From contig VZSR01001459.1 in assembly GCA_013398615.1 (NCBI GenBank), positions 10,249,431 to 10,313,430 on the forward strand: a DNA stretch of 64,000 nt. The letters run 5' to 3'. This stretch comes from Brachypodius melanocephalos. Lineage: Eukaryota > Chordata > Aves > Passeriformes > Pycnonotidae. Below are positions 37,501-49,500 of this stretch, in pieces. The position numbers and the translations under genes are program-made. The notes below the pieces were generated by a model. That model searched no databases and was not told the origin of the DNA. It worked only from the letters and a program-made list of their open reading frames with translations. Position 1 is the stretch's first letter; each line of letters opens with the position of its first letter.

Positions 37501-40500
37501 TGCAGGCTCTGCTACAGGGTGCTCAGGCACTCCCAGCAGGACTACAGGAAAAACCAGGTGAGAAATACGCCTGTCATGATCAATGGCACCAGCAGGGTTC
37601 CTGTGCTCAAAAAAAAAAAAAGCTTTATCCCATAAAGTAAGCACTGCTCTGCTGTGGTTGCACAATCAGCGAGAGGTTTTGGGATTGCTCAGTTTCATTC
37701 TGTTTTTCATTTTCATTTTTCATCCCTGTCAGAGGTTATCATGTAATTAGCACTGGTTCTAAGTGGGATTTAAGAAAACAACAGAATTTCTAACTGTCCC
37801 TCACAGGTGAATTACAGGACTCTGTTCAGTCTTGCCGACTACAGGCTCCATTGAAAGTTGCCCTGTAAATAAAGGCTGTTCAGTTCTTCTTGCCATTTAT
37901 TAAAAACAAGGTCCTGTCAGATAAGTATAAATGCCTTGCTGCTGTCTAACCCAGGAGGGATGGAGGTGTTAAGGTTGTCTGTCATTGTTTGCTTTCTTGC
38001 ACACAAACAGTTTGGATCTAACCAGGTTTGCTCCTCGGGATGTTGGTATTGACAAACATCCACCTGTTCTCTGTTACTGTGTCAAATTCTGAGGGTTAAT
38101 GACTCCCCCTCCCTCCTTTCCTGTGTGTTTTGAAGGAATACATTGCCAAGCAGTTTGGCTTCATGCAGAAGCAGATTGGCTACGACGTCTTGGCCGAGGA
38201 CACCATCACAGCCCTGCTCCATAACAACCGCAAGCTCCTGGAGAAGCACATCACAGCTGCTGAGATTGACACCTTTGTGAGTCTCGTGAGGAAAAATAGG
38301 GAGCCCAGGTGAGAGCTGCCTTTTTGAATATGTGATTAGCCTCCTCCTTCTGGGAGAAGTCTGTACCTGGCAGCTTGCTGAGGAGGAAGCACAGCCAGTT
38401 CGCTGTGTTCTGGCACTCGCCTTGCTGTCCCCTCAGGCAGCAAGTCCTGCTCTGCACTGTTCCAGTGGAGTTCTGAATGTTTGCTTCCTGCAATGTGGAT
38501 TGCTTCAGTCTAGATCTCAGCAGTGATTGATACCCTTTTGGCTCGTGCTTTCCGACAGGTTTTTGGATTACCTCTCGGATCTGTGCGTTTCCATGAACAA
38601 GTCTATTCCCGTGACACAGGAGCTGATCTGTAAAGCCGTGCTCAACCCAGCCAATGCAGACATTCTCATTGAAACCAAGTAAGTTCGTGCCTTTCAAGAT
38701 GGTTCTCCTGGTGTGAAGCAGGAGGAAGGTGCTGGCACGTCCCAGGGCAGCAGGGACCTCTTCAAACCCAGGCACCAGGGGCTGGGGACAGCGGGTGTCT
38801 GCCAGGTGCCTCCTCAGCCCTGCAGGCAGAAACCTGTCAGATCTCTCCTGTTTGATCCAAAGCACTCAGACCTTGCAGGGAGGTGTGCAGGCTCCTGCTC
38901 TGATCCTCCCCCAGCCCTGAGGGAGCTCAGCTGGCAGCAGAGCAGAAGCTGGTCCAGCTCTGCTCGCCTTTCCTCCCCCTCAGGTGGGGTTTGGGTCTCC
39001 AGCTCTCCTCTCCATTGCTGAGGCCTCACAGCAGGCACCAGATCCTGGTTGTCTCTGATAAAGATGCCTTTATTCAGTATATATACCAGGGAATAGAAAA
39101 CCATCATCAAAATACTGCAAAAGGGAGGCAGGTAGTATTTAAAACACAATTGGCTGAGGGTATTTGCACATTTAATTCTTGCCATGAAATTATAAAAGCT
39201 GTATGTATTTCCATGAGCACTTAACATTGGTACATCACTTATTTGTCCTTGAGTATTTAATTTGGGGTTTTTTTGGATGTTGATCTTTTCTTTGCTGGAA
39301 GCCTTTTTAGTATCAGCAGCTGATATATTTCTGTTTTTGTTTCATAAACAGAAGTTCTGATCCATTTGGCATTTATGGGATACAGAATGTATCAATTTTT
39401 TCTTTCCTGTATCTTTTCCTGGTCTATTGAATAATCACTTCTCCTGTAAAGGCTTTGAGAGTCCATTATTATGTGTCTTTAACTTCCTTGTTTTTTCATC
39501 TTTTTCACCTGAAAGGAGCTGAAATGTTCATCCTGTTAAGGTTGAATGGAAAGCTTGTAATCTAATGCTTGTAATAATACACCCCAATGATTTGGTGTAG
39601 TAAAATGCTACTGCTGAAGGGGTAAGATACATTTTAGCAAGTGTCTGAAAAGGAATGTGCAGGATGTTGGGGGGTCTGGAATGTAACCTGCCCTCCTCCT
39701 GGCAGGCTGGTGCTCTCCCGCTTTGAGTTTGAGGAAGTGTCAAGTGGAGAGAATGCCTTGGAAGTTGGAGAGGACGAGGAGGAGGTGTGGCTGTTCTGGA
39801 GGGACAGCAACAAGGAGATCCGCAGCAAGAGCATCCGGGAGCTGGCCCAGGACGCCAAGGAGGGGCAGAAGGAGGATCGGGACGTGCTCAGCTACTACAG
39901 GTTAACAACACCCAGCAGGGCTGCCTGGGGAGGGAGCAGAGCTCCTGGGGCATGCACAGAACAGCCTTGACACAGGGATGGTGGAGCCTCTCAGAAGGGA
40001 GAGCTGAAAGCACAGAGTTGTTCGTGGTGAAGAGTCTGGGTATTGACATGAGCCAGTTTAAACTGGTTTGTAAAAAATAGTTCAGGCTTTGAGTGTGTTG
40101 AATTTCCCAAGCACTTTGTGTTTGGTTTCCTGCTGGTGGGTGTTGGAAGAGCCCCTGGAGGTGACTGCTGGGTTTTATATATATATATATTTGTTTTATG
40201 TTTATTTATATTTATGATTTATATATACACTTTATGTATTTTTATATAATATGTATATAAAGTATCATAATATGTAGTTATATTGTATCTAATATATAAA
40301 GTACATTGTATATATATTTATATATACACAGGAAATTAAATCGTAAGCTTCAAACTGATATAAATTAAAGCATGTAAGTTTCTCCTTTTTTAATATAATT
40401 TTCTTCTTCTTTTCCTTTTCCCCCTGAAGATACCAGCTGAACCTCTTTGCTTTAGATATACACTTTATATAATTTTTTTATGTAGATAAAGTATACTTTA

Positions 40501-43500
40501 TATGTATTTATATATAGTTTGTATCTAATGTATAAAGTACATTGTGTGTATATATATATGTACAATGTATTTTATGTACTTTACAGTGCACAAAAAATTA
40601 AGTCATAAGCTTCAAGCCCGCATAAATTAAAGCATATGTAATTATCTTCTTTTTTTATAATTTTCTTCTTTTTTCCTTTTCCCCCCAAAGATACCAGCTG
40701 AACCTCTTTGCCCGAATGTGCCTTGACCGCCAGTACTTGGCCATCAACGAGATCTCGGGGCAGCTGGACGTGGACCTGATCCTGCGCTGCATGGCCGACG
40801 AGAACCTGCCCTACGACCTGCGCGCCTCCTTCTGCCGCCTGATGCTGCACATGCACGTGGACAGGGACCCCCAGGAGCAGGTGACCCCCGTCAAATACGC
40901 CCGCCTCTGGTCCGAGATCCCCTCCGAGATCGCCATCGACGAGTGAGTGCCGTGCTGAGGGAGCCTGGCGCTGCTGTGTGCCACAGATGGACAAGGCACC
41001 TTTTCTTCATGCTGCAATAGCCAATCTCCCTTTCACACCTCCGCGCTTCTTTTTTTTGCTCCGCGCTTCTTTTTTTTGCTCCGCGCTTCTTTTTTTTGCT
41101 CCGCGCTTCTTTTTTTTGCTCCGCGCTTCTTTTTTTTGCTCCGCGCTTCTTTTTTTTGCTCCGCGCTTCTTTTTTTTGCTCCGCGCTTCTTTTTTTTGCT
41201 CCGCGCTTCTTTTTTTTGCTCCGCCTTTTCCATCCCTGCCGTTATTACCTCCGCGCTTTGCTCCTCCACCTCTCGCTGCTCCGCCTTTGTTGCTCCTCCC
41301 CTGCCCCTTCCTTGCCCCTTCTTTCCTCACAGCTCGTGTTTATATGGTTTTGTGACAGTCTCCTGTTCAATTCTACGTGGTTAGTAACTTGTTGCTGCCC
41401 AGTTTGGTGGTTAGTAGCTGCTAGAGCACATTCTCGCTAAAGGCTTTCTTGTCTAAAGGGGTTTGCATTTTTGTCTCCCGGGTATGAGATGCTTCACGTG
41501 GGTTCCATTCCCTCCTCTGGGTTCCCACAGGACAGGCTGATGTGCAGTTGCTTCTCAGGGATACCCTTCAGGCCAGCTGTTAGCTGTACTTTGCTGAAGT
41601 AGCAGACCTGAGCCCTGATTTTACAGGGCCTTTCTTTTGTAAGGTTTCGCCCGTATGCAGCAGCTGTGGGGTTTTAAGGCAACAACAGTCCTGAAGCCGT
41701 GAATTGTTTATACAATTGCTGTTTGTAAATAAATCAAGCACCCCATAAGCGTTGCTGGGAATGAAATGAGTTCCGTTATTTAATGTGTGGGGTGGACTCG
41801 GTGGTCACAGCGTGTTTGGGCCATGGGGCCGTGGCCAGGGGAAGGGGGGGTCCATCTCTCCTCCTGCTTCATTTGGTTGGGGGAGAACCAGAAAATCGTT
41901 GAGCTTGGAAAAGCCCTTCAAGCTCAATGTTCACCACCAAGCTGTGTCCCCAAGTGCCACATCCACACATCTTTGGAACCATCCCTGGTAGTGCTTCCAC
42001 CACTGCCCTGGGCTTCTGTTCCAGGGCTTTGACCACTGTTCCAGTGAAGACACTTCCAGTAAAACCTCTCTGAACCTCCCCAGTTTGAGGCCATTTCCTC
42101 TGAGCGTGGTCCCCTCAGGACAGATTGTCCTCATGGGAGCTCACCACCACCAGCAGAAACAAGGGGAAGGATGCTCAAACAAGGACACCTTCCTGAACTT
42201 CCAGTGGAAAATCCTCTGGCACAGTGCTCAAAAACCTACACAAAACCACAGCTGGAGCAGGCACATGGGTTCTTGACCACTTGTATTAACTCTATAATTA
42301 ATAATTCCAAATTTATGGTACTCAACTGTTCAGCACTCTTTTTTTTTTTTTGGCTGGAGAAACACCTAAAACCAATGTTACATGTTAGGAATTTAACTCT
42401 TATCGATGTTAGTATTGGTGTTCAGGAGTTTCTTGTATTTCCCTCCTTGCCAGCCTGGTTTTCTCTGCTGAGAGAGATGCAGCAGATAATAAATCAAATT
42501 TCAAGGCCTAAATATAAAACCAAATGGTTTTAGCTCTGGCAGAGGCTCACCAGTGATAAGTGATCAAACAGGAAGCCAAGAGTATTTTGTGGGAGGTGCC
42601 GGGATTGTCCTTCTCAAAGTCACTCTGCACATGCTGAGAAAAACCCCTGGAATTTATATTAAAAAATAATATCTGCTTTGCATATATATTGATTTTATTT
42701 GGAGGAAAAATACTATCCCCACTCAGCCTCTGTTGGCCACCCTTTCTCCTCAGTGCTGCACATCACTTGTCATTGTTTCCACTCAAATAATGAGGGTTGT
42801 TTCTTCTGGATTTTGGGACAAAATTGTCTTTTTTTGTTTTGTTTTGTTTTCCTCAGACATTTTAAAATAGTACCCAATGAGCATATGGGATAAACCAACA
42901 AAAGCCAGGAAATTCTGATCCTGACTCCCTCGTTTGGGTAAATTATTTACCAGCCTTTAGCTTTTCTTGGATTTTGACAAACCAATGAAAAATGGTGCTG
43001 GGGGGGGGAAAAGAGCTCTGTGTATTTGCATGCTAAGTTTTGTTTTCTTTTTTTGTTTTGTTCTTTTTTTTTTTCCCTCTTTAGCTATGATAGCAGTGGA
43101 ACTTCCAAAGATGAAATTAAGGAGAGATTTGCACAAACAATGGAATTTGTAGAGGAATATTTAAGAGATGTGGTGTGTCAGAGGTTCCCTTTCTCTGATA
43201 AAGAGAAAAATAAGCTCACTTTTGAGGTAGTTATCCAGTTCTGATTTTATCCTGCTCATTTTTTTTTTTTTGTGGAACGTTGGTTATTTTTTCAGATAGT
43301 TTGGCAGTAATTAGTGAGTGTAATTAGTGAGTGCTGAGCCTCTGCTGGCTCCTTTCTCCTCGTGCAAGCAACCCCACTGAAGTTTGTGAGTTTGCAATGG
43401 TGGTTCTTGAAATAAAATTATGAATGTGAGTTTATGGCTGAGGTTTGCAGCAGCCTTGCTTGCTCTCTGTGCTCTCAGTGTTATTACAAAGCCAGGCTTG

Positions 43501-46500
43501 ACTGGAATAAATATCTCAAAAATTAAACATTGTCTGCACGCACGGAGAATCTCCAGAGCTTGCAGTGATGTTCACCAGGAGAAAAAGTGTCCTGTGACTC
43601 ACTGACCTCTTAAAAGAGTCTGTGCAGATAAAATGTAGCAAATCCATGCAACAAATAACCATAAATTTAAGAAAAGCTGTGATATTCTTTAAAAAATACA
43701 GCTGATGTAATATACTTCTGATAATGGGGCTGCATTAAATCTTTGCCCTGTGTATGATATTTTTATGTGGATCTTTATGGGGTGGACTTGTGGGGAAACT
43801 TTGTAACTTTGGAATTTGCAAAGCTCAGCTTTATGGGTGCGATATCTTTTGTTGTAAGGCAATGATAAAAATTGTCTGTACCTCTCCTCTAGTCTTACCC
43901 TGTTTTATAATGAGACAAGAATTCTATTATACATATATATATAAGTGATTTTTGTAGCTATAGAATATCAGTTGCAGATACAGACATTAACTGTAGGCAT
44001 TGCAGAATTTGTAGGGCAGTAGAAAACTCTCTGATGTGATGTAGAACTAGACAGTCTTGCAGAATTCCCAGATATTGTGGTAAAATATGACCCTCAGCCA
44101 GGTTCTTGATCTTGTCATTGTGTTAAGACAAACTTGACTGTGATAGCAAAATGTTCAGTATTAATCAGGCTTTTTATTGTTATTTTGGTAGGTTGTTAAC
44201 TTAGCCAGAAATCTGATATATTTTGGTTTCTACAACTTCTGTGACCTCCTCAGACTAACCAAAATCCTCCTTGCTATATTAGACTGTGTGCACATCACTA
44301 CCATCTTCCCTATTACCAAGATGGCAAAAGGCGAGGAAAGTAAAGGTAAGGCTGGCAAGGGCAGGGCAGGAACTCCTTGGGTGCCTCTGGTTCATCTCAA
44401 AATGTCACTGTGGGGTGGAATGATGGAGTCACACAACATCCTGAGCTGGAAGGGACCCACAGGATCATCCAGCCCAGCTCCTGGCCCTGCACAGACACTC
44501 CAAATCTTCCCCTGGGCATCCCTGGAGCAGTGTCCAAGCTCTCCTGGAGCTCTGGAAGCCCTGTGCCCATTCCCTGGGGAGTCTGGGCAGTGCCAGCACC
44601 CTCTGGGGATGAACCTTTCCCTGATCTGCAGCCTAAACTCCCCTGGCCCAGCTCCAGCCATGCCCTGGGTGCTGTCCCTGTCCCAGAGCAGGGATGGGAG
44701 CTGCAGCCCCAGTGAGGTCTGAGCTCTGCCCCATCTGTACAGACCAAGTGATCTCAGCTGCTCCTCACATCACTTCTCCTCTAGTCCCCTCCCCATCTTT
44801 GTAGCCTCCTCTGAGCTCTCTCTGACATCTTTAGTTCTCACATTTTGGCCCCTAAAACTGCCTCCAGGGCTGGAGGTGGGGCTGCCCTGGGGACAATGCC
44901 CTCCCTCCCTGGCCAGTGATGCTGTGCCTGGAAATCTTTCTGTCCCTGCCTTGGCTGTAAAGCTGAGTAGTGCCTGTGATGGCAGAGGGCAGGGGATTTC
45001 TCCAGGTGCTGCAGTGCTTCTGTTGGCCTCCCCAGGCTGTGGGTGTGCAATGTTGAGACAGTTTCTCTTTGTAGGGTGTCCTGGTGCTTGCCCCGTTGGT
45101 GCAGTCCCATCCCACCACGCTGACCCTGCTGTTTCCTCTCTGCAGGGAGCAATGTGATGAGGTCAATCCACGGAGTGGGGGAGCTGATGACCCAGGTGGT
45201 GCTCAGGGGAGGGGGATTCCTGCCCATGACCCCTCTAGCTGCTGCCCCTGAGGGAAATGTCAAGCAGAGTGAGCCAGAGAAGGAGGACATCCTGGTGATG
45301 GACACCAAGCTGAAGATCATCGAGATCCTGCAGGTACTGAGGCAGCCTCTCGTGCTGTCCTCCAGCATTCATTGTGTCCTGCTGCCTCTTCCTGTGTTTC
45401 TGACTCTCAAACTGGGAAAGTATTGCAAGGGTGACCTTGTCAGGCACAGGGCTCTCAGCTTGTTCATGACAATATTGTGCATTATTGGAATAATTTATTA
45501 GAGAAGAGTTTGCAGTAGGCATTTGTGTTTTTACCAGTGATTTGTGAGTATCTGACTTGAGGCAGAGCTGTTGTTTTCCACCCTGCTGTCTTCCCAATTT
45601 CTCTGAGTCTGCAGGGCCATCTGAAGTGTCCTGGGGAATAATGGGGAGATCTCGAGGCTCCTCTTGGCAGAGCCATCAGCCTAATGTGTGTTTGCAGCAT
45701 GCACAGCCAGCCCCTCTCTCTCCCATCTCTGATTTTCTCACTTCCTCAAGACCCCAAAGTCTCTGGGACACACGCATTTTTTCCTTGTTATTAACCCAGA
45801 GTTATTGCACTGAAATGCATCTTCCCTCTGGGTGTAGGAGTCCTTTTTGTGCTCAGTATCTTCATCAGCGAGGTCCTGGGGGTCAGGATGCTGCCAGAGC
45901 CTGGTGGGTGAAGGCAGGAGAGCAGCAGGAGAGCCGTGGTGTTCCTTCCTCCCTGTGCCCCATGGCAGGCTGCTCCCTTCCCTCAGCAGCAGGTGCAGCA
46001 CAGGGGAGGCTCCATTCCTTCCTTGTACCACTGCTAATTTTATCTCATGAGCCTCTCTCATGGCCTGGCGTGTGCAGGGGGATATTTCAGTGTGCCAGCA
46101 TTCCCTGTCACCAGGGGCCGTTCAAACTGGCATTAAGCATTTTCCCTGAAAGCCGAAGGTGCTCTCAGTGTTCTTGGCTTTGGAGCTCCTTCCTCGAGAG
46201 GAAGACCGTGGAGAAGGCGGTCTCTGCTAGGCTGGAGGTTTCTCTGGCACCAGCTGGTCCAGCCCAGCTGAAGTTGGTGGCTTGGGTGGCACAGCCTGGC
46301 TCCTGGCAGCTCTGTGTCCTGCTCCTGTGTCCCAGCACCCCGGGAGAGCAGCAGCACGTGTTCAGGATGGAGATGGAAATGCTGCTTTCCTTTCCTGGGG
46401 GATGGGCTGAGGGTGCCAGCATCACACAGGAATGAGGCACCAAGACTCTGCCAGAATGTTTTACTCATCACATTATGTGTGTGTATCACGCTCGTTGAAA

Positions 46501-49500
46501 TCCCTGGAAAATATTACTGGATTCTGGGGATTTGTGAGGCAACGTTTGCATATCTTAGGAAGATGGAACCCCAGAATGGTTTGGGTTGAAAAGGACCTTG
46601 AAGTTCATCCAGTTCCACCTTCCACTATCCCAGGGTGCTCCAAGCTCCATCCAGCCTGGCCTTGGACACTTCCAGGGATCCAGGGGCAGCCACAGCTTTT
46701 CTGGGTACCCTGTCCCAGTCCCTCATCATCCATCCTGGTGACTTTTCCAGGTTAAATCCACATCTCTGCTCAGTTGATGTTGCACGTTGGTAGCTCTGCT
46801 TTGTGTGGGTCGTAGATGTGGTGGAAATACACAAATTATTTCAACATTTTTCCTACTTCTGCATCCTCAGTTTATTCTGAACGTGCGGTTGGACTACAGG
46901 ATCTCCTGCCTGCTCTGTATATTTAAACATGAATTTGATGAGAGCAATGCCCAGATGTCTGAATCCCCCACTGGAAGCAGTAGTCAAGAAATGCCAGCTA
47001 ATGTACCAGGTGGGTTATTTGGCAAGGAATGAGGTTGTGTGGCTTAGGGAAGGCTCTGGAATCTTCAAGGGGCTCGTGGGATGATTGTTTCAGGTCCTCA
47101 CTTGCTGTTTGAAATGTTTTTAAGCCAGAAAAATGTCTTTGCTGCCACTCTGACCTCATGTATTTGTCTTGTTTGTTTTTTCAGGAACCCTGGACTTTGA
47201 GCACATTGAAGAACAAGCTGAGGGGATCTTTGGTGGAAGGAAAGTATCTCTTCACAGGTGCTAATCGAGGGGGAGTCCCCAGGCTGGAGGGCTCCCAAGG
47301 AGTGGGGACAGGGGAAAAAAAGCTGCTACAGCTACCCAGGCTTCATTTTCCTAAAATGGCTTTGAGGCAGCTCAGAGCAGGGTCCATTTGGATCAAAAAC
47401 CTGAGATAAGAAGCAGGGATTTTTCAGCCAGGAGGGCCCTGTGCTGTGGGTGAAGCCAAGGTGCAGGATTAGTGCATCTCAGCTCGGTGCCGCAATAAAA
47501 TCTCAGGACTATTCCCCCCCTTATTTAAAAGTAAGAAAAACAAAAAAAAAAGTGATTTTCTGCCACTGCTAAGGGGACTTAAAAGCTGCTGGGACCCTCA
47601 GTCTAATGTGCTGGTTAACTCCTGCTGTGTTTCCAGTGAGGAGAACACCCCTCTGGACTTGGATGATCACGGGGGCAGGACATTTCTCCGGGTCCTGCTG
47701 CATTTAACCATGCACGATTACCCTCCCCTGGTGTCTGGTGCCCTGCAGCTGCTCTTCAGGCACTTCAGCCAGAGACAAGAAGTCCTTCAAGCTTTCAAGC
47801 AGGTACCTGTGTGTTTGGAGAGAGTTACTCCTCATCTGAATGTATGTGTGGCAGCTGAACCCAGCCCTTTTTGTATAACTAATGGTTTTGCCTCCCTTTA
47901 AGGTACAACTGCTCGTCACCAGCCAAGATGTTGACAACTACAAACAGATCAAACAAGATTTGGACCAGCTGAGGTCGATAGTGGAGAAATCTGAGCTCTG
48001 GGTGTACAAAGGCCAAGGTCCTGATGAGGCCATGGACAGTGTGCCAGGTGAAAACGAGCACAAGAAGAAAGAGGTAATTAGGTTGTGCTTGTGGGAATTT
48101 GGGTGGGTATTGGGAGGGCGTAGCTGCTTTCAGAACTGTGACAAGGCCCATCTTCCCAGCACACTGCCTAGGTGAGGTTCTCTCTACTGCTTTCAGCTTG
48201 AGGCCAGAATGAGAACTTGAGCCAGGTGATGCCCAGTTGCAGCCACTGAGGTGTCACCTTTAGGGTCTCACAGGGCTGGTTGGGGTTTGCTCTGGCTCCC
48301 CAGCTGTGTCCTTGCAGCACTGACCGATGGCACGGGATTTGTGCAGTCAAAAGTACCTCAAGTAAGGTAAGGGCAGAGCAGTGAGCTGCTCAGGTGGTGC
48401 ATTCTGAGTCATGGCACTTGCTTAAATGACAGCAGAGAGCTGTGCTTTATCTCTGCCTGATAACACAGGGTTTTCCCAACGTGCACATCTGGCTTAGAGC
48501 TCTTGGAGCATCTTTTGCTTCCCTATAATTTGCAATCAAATAGGAAAGGCTGGATGAGGGGATCCAAGGAGCAGTCCCTGCTTTAGGAACATTTATTGCT
48601 GGAAGTAAATACAAGTAATCCACTTGCTGCTTTTCTTGTACACATTGCTTTGAGGAATCTCTTGGTATTTGTGCAGTGACAGCTTATTAGCAATAGAGAG
48701 GGAGAGAAAGGAAGGGGATTTTTTTTTTGAGGGGAGACTTGATCAGAGACTGAATGTGACAGGCAAAGGACAAGGAGGTTGCTGCCTCTGAAATCATCCC
48801 ACCCTCACTTTATTTTGTGTCCTAGAGGTCAATGTGACTTGACAGGATAATTGTATGTGCTTTTCTGAGGCTGTCAGAGAGCTGGAGGATGCCAGTCCTT
48901 CCCAGGAGGAGAGCGGGCGCTGTCCTAGAATGGTAATTTTAGCCTTCATGTAGACAGTAGTATAAGCTACTAATAAATTGTCTGATTTTATCCTCAGGAA
49001 GGTCACAGCAAGTCTCAAAAGCCTGAAAGTACTAGCAGCTACAACTACCGGGTAGTAAAAGAGGTAAAACTTTGCTTCTTGATAGTTCACTGGAAGTGTA
49101 AATGAGTTAACAGAGCTCTGGAGAGCTGCAGGCAGAGGGAGGCACCCAGGAAAGTCTGAGTCACTCTGCCATTGTGGAAACTATTTGCTGAGTAATACCA
49201 AATCCCAACTTGAATGAGAAGCCAGGATAGAATAAGCACGACGTGTGTACTCTTTCCTTAAGAATGGATTAGTGAGAAACGCGACGTTTGCTGCTGTTTC
49301 AATGGTAACACAATATTTTTATTGGTAAGGACTCCAAAGGCAGTAAGCAAAGGGAGAGGCCATTTAATTTGCCCTGTCCTGAGTACCTTGCACTCAGAGC
49401 CACTGTGCTGTTGAAATTTAACGTAGCAGATAGCAGGTGGAGAACGTGCTGTGGTGCTGGTGTGGTGTGAGCTCAAGGTGTGTCTGTGGCTCTGCTGTGG

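Larger units (their letters stand above)
40943..43084 (+). other. ITPR1: 2.1-kb intron with minisatellite, CR1 and T-rich 3' end
   Basis: It contains the minisatellite at 41041, an antisense CR1 at 41886, a T-run near 42340 and a very T-rich acceptor region (43037-43084, mostly T with scattered G and C). Between these nothing further is recognised. Confidence 0.8.

Noticed and set aside
41007..41384. Long Lys/Arg-rich or Phe/Ala-rich open frames with repeating peptides on both strands
   Set aside because: They are read-through of the stop-free 20-bp minisatellite, whose length is not a multiple of three; all frames show permutations of the same repeat.
44288..44747. Open frames of 112-144 codons over the end of an ITPR1 exon
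   Set aside because: They run from the exon into the antisense CR1 fragment at 44416 and are explained by it.
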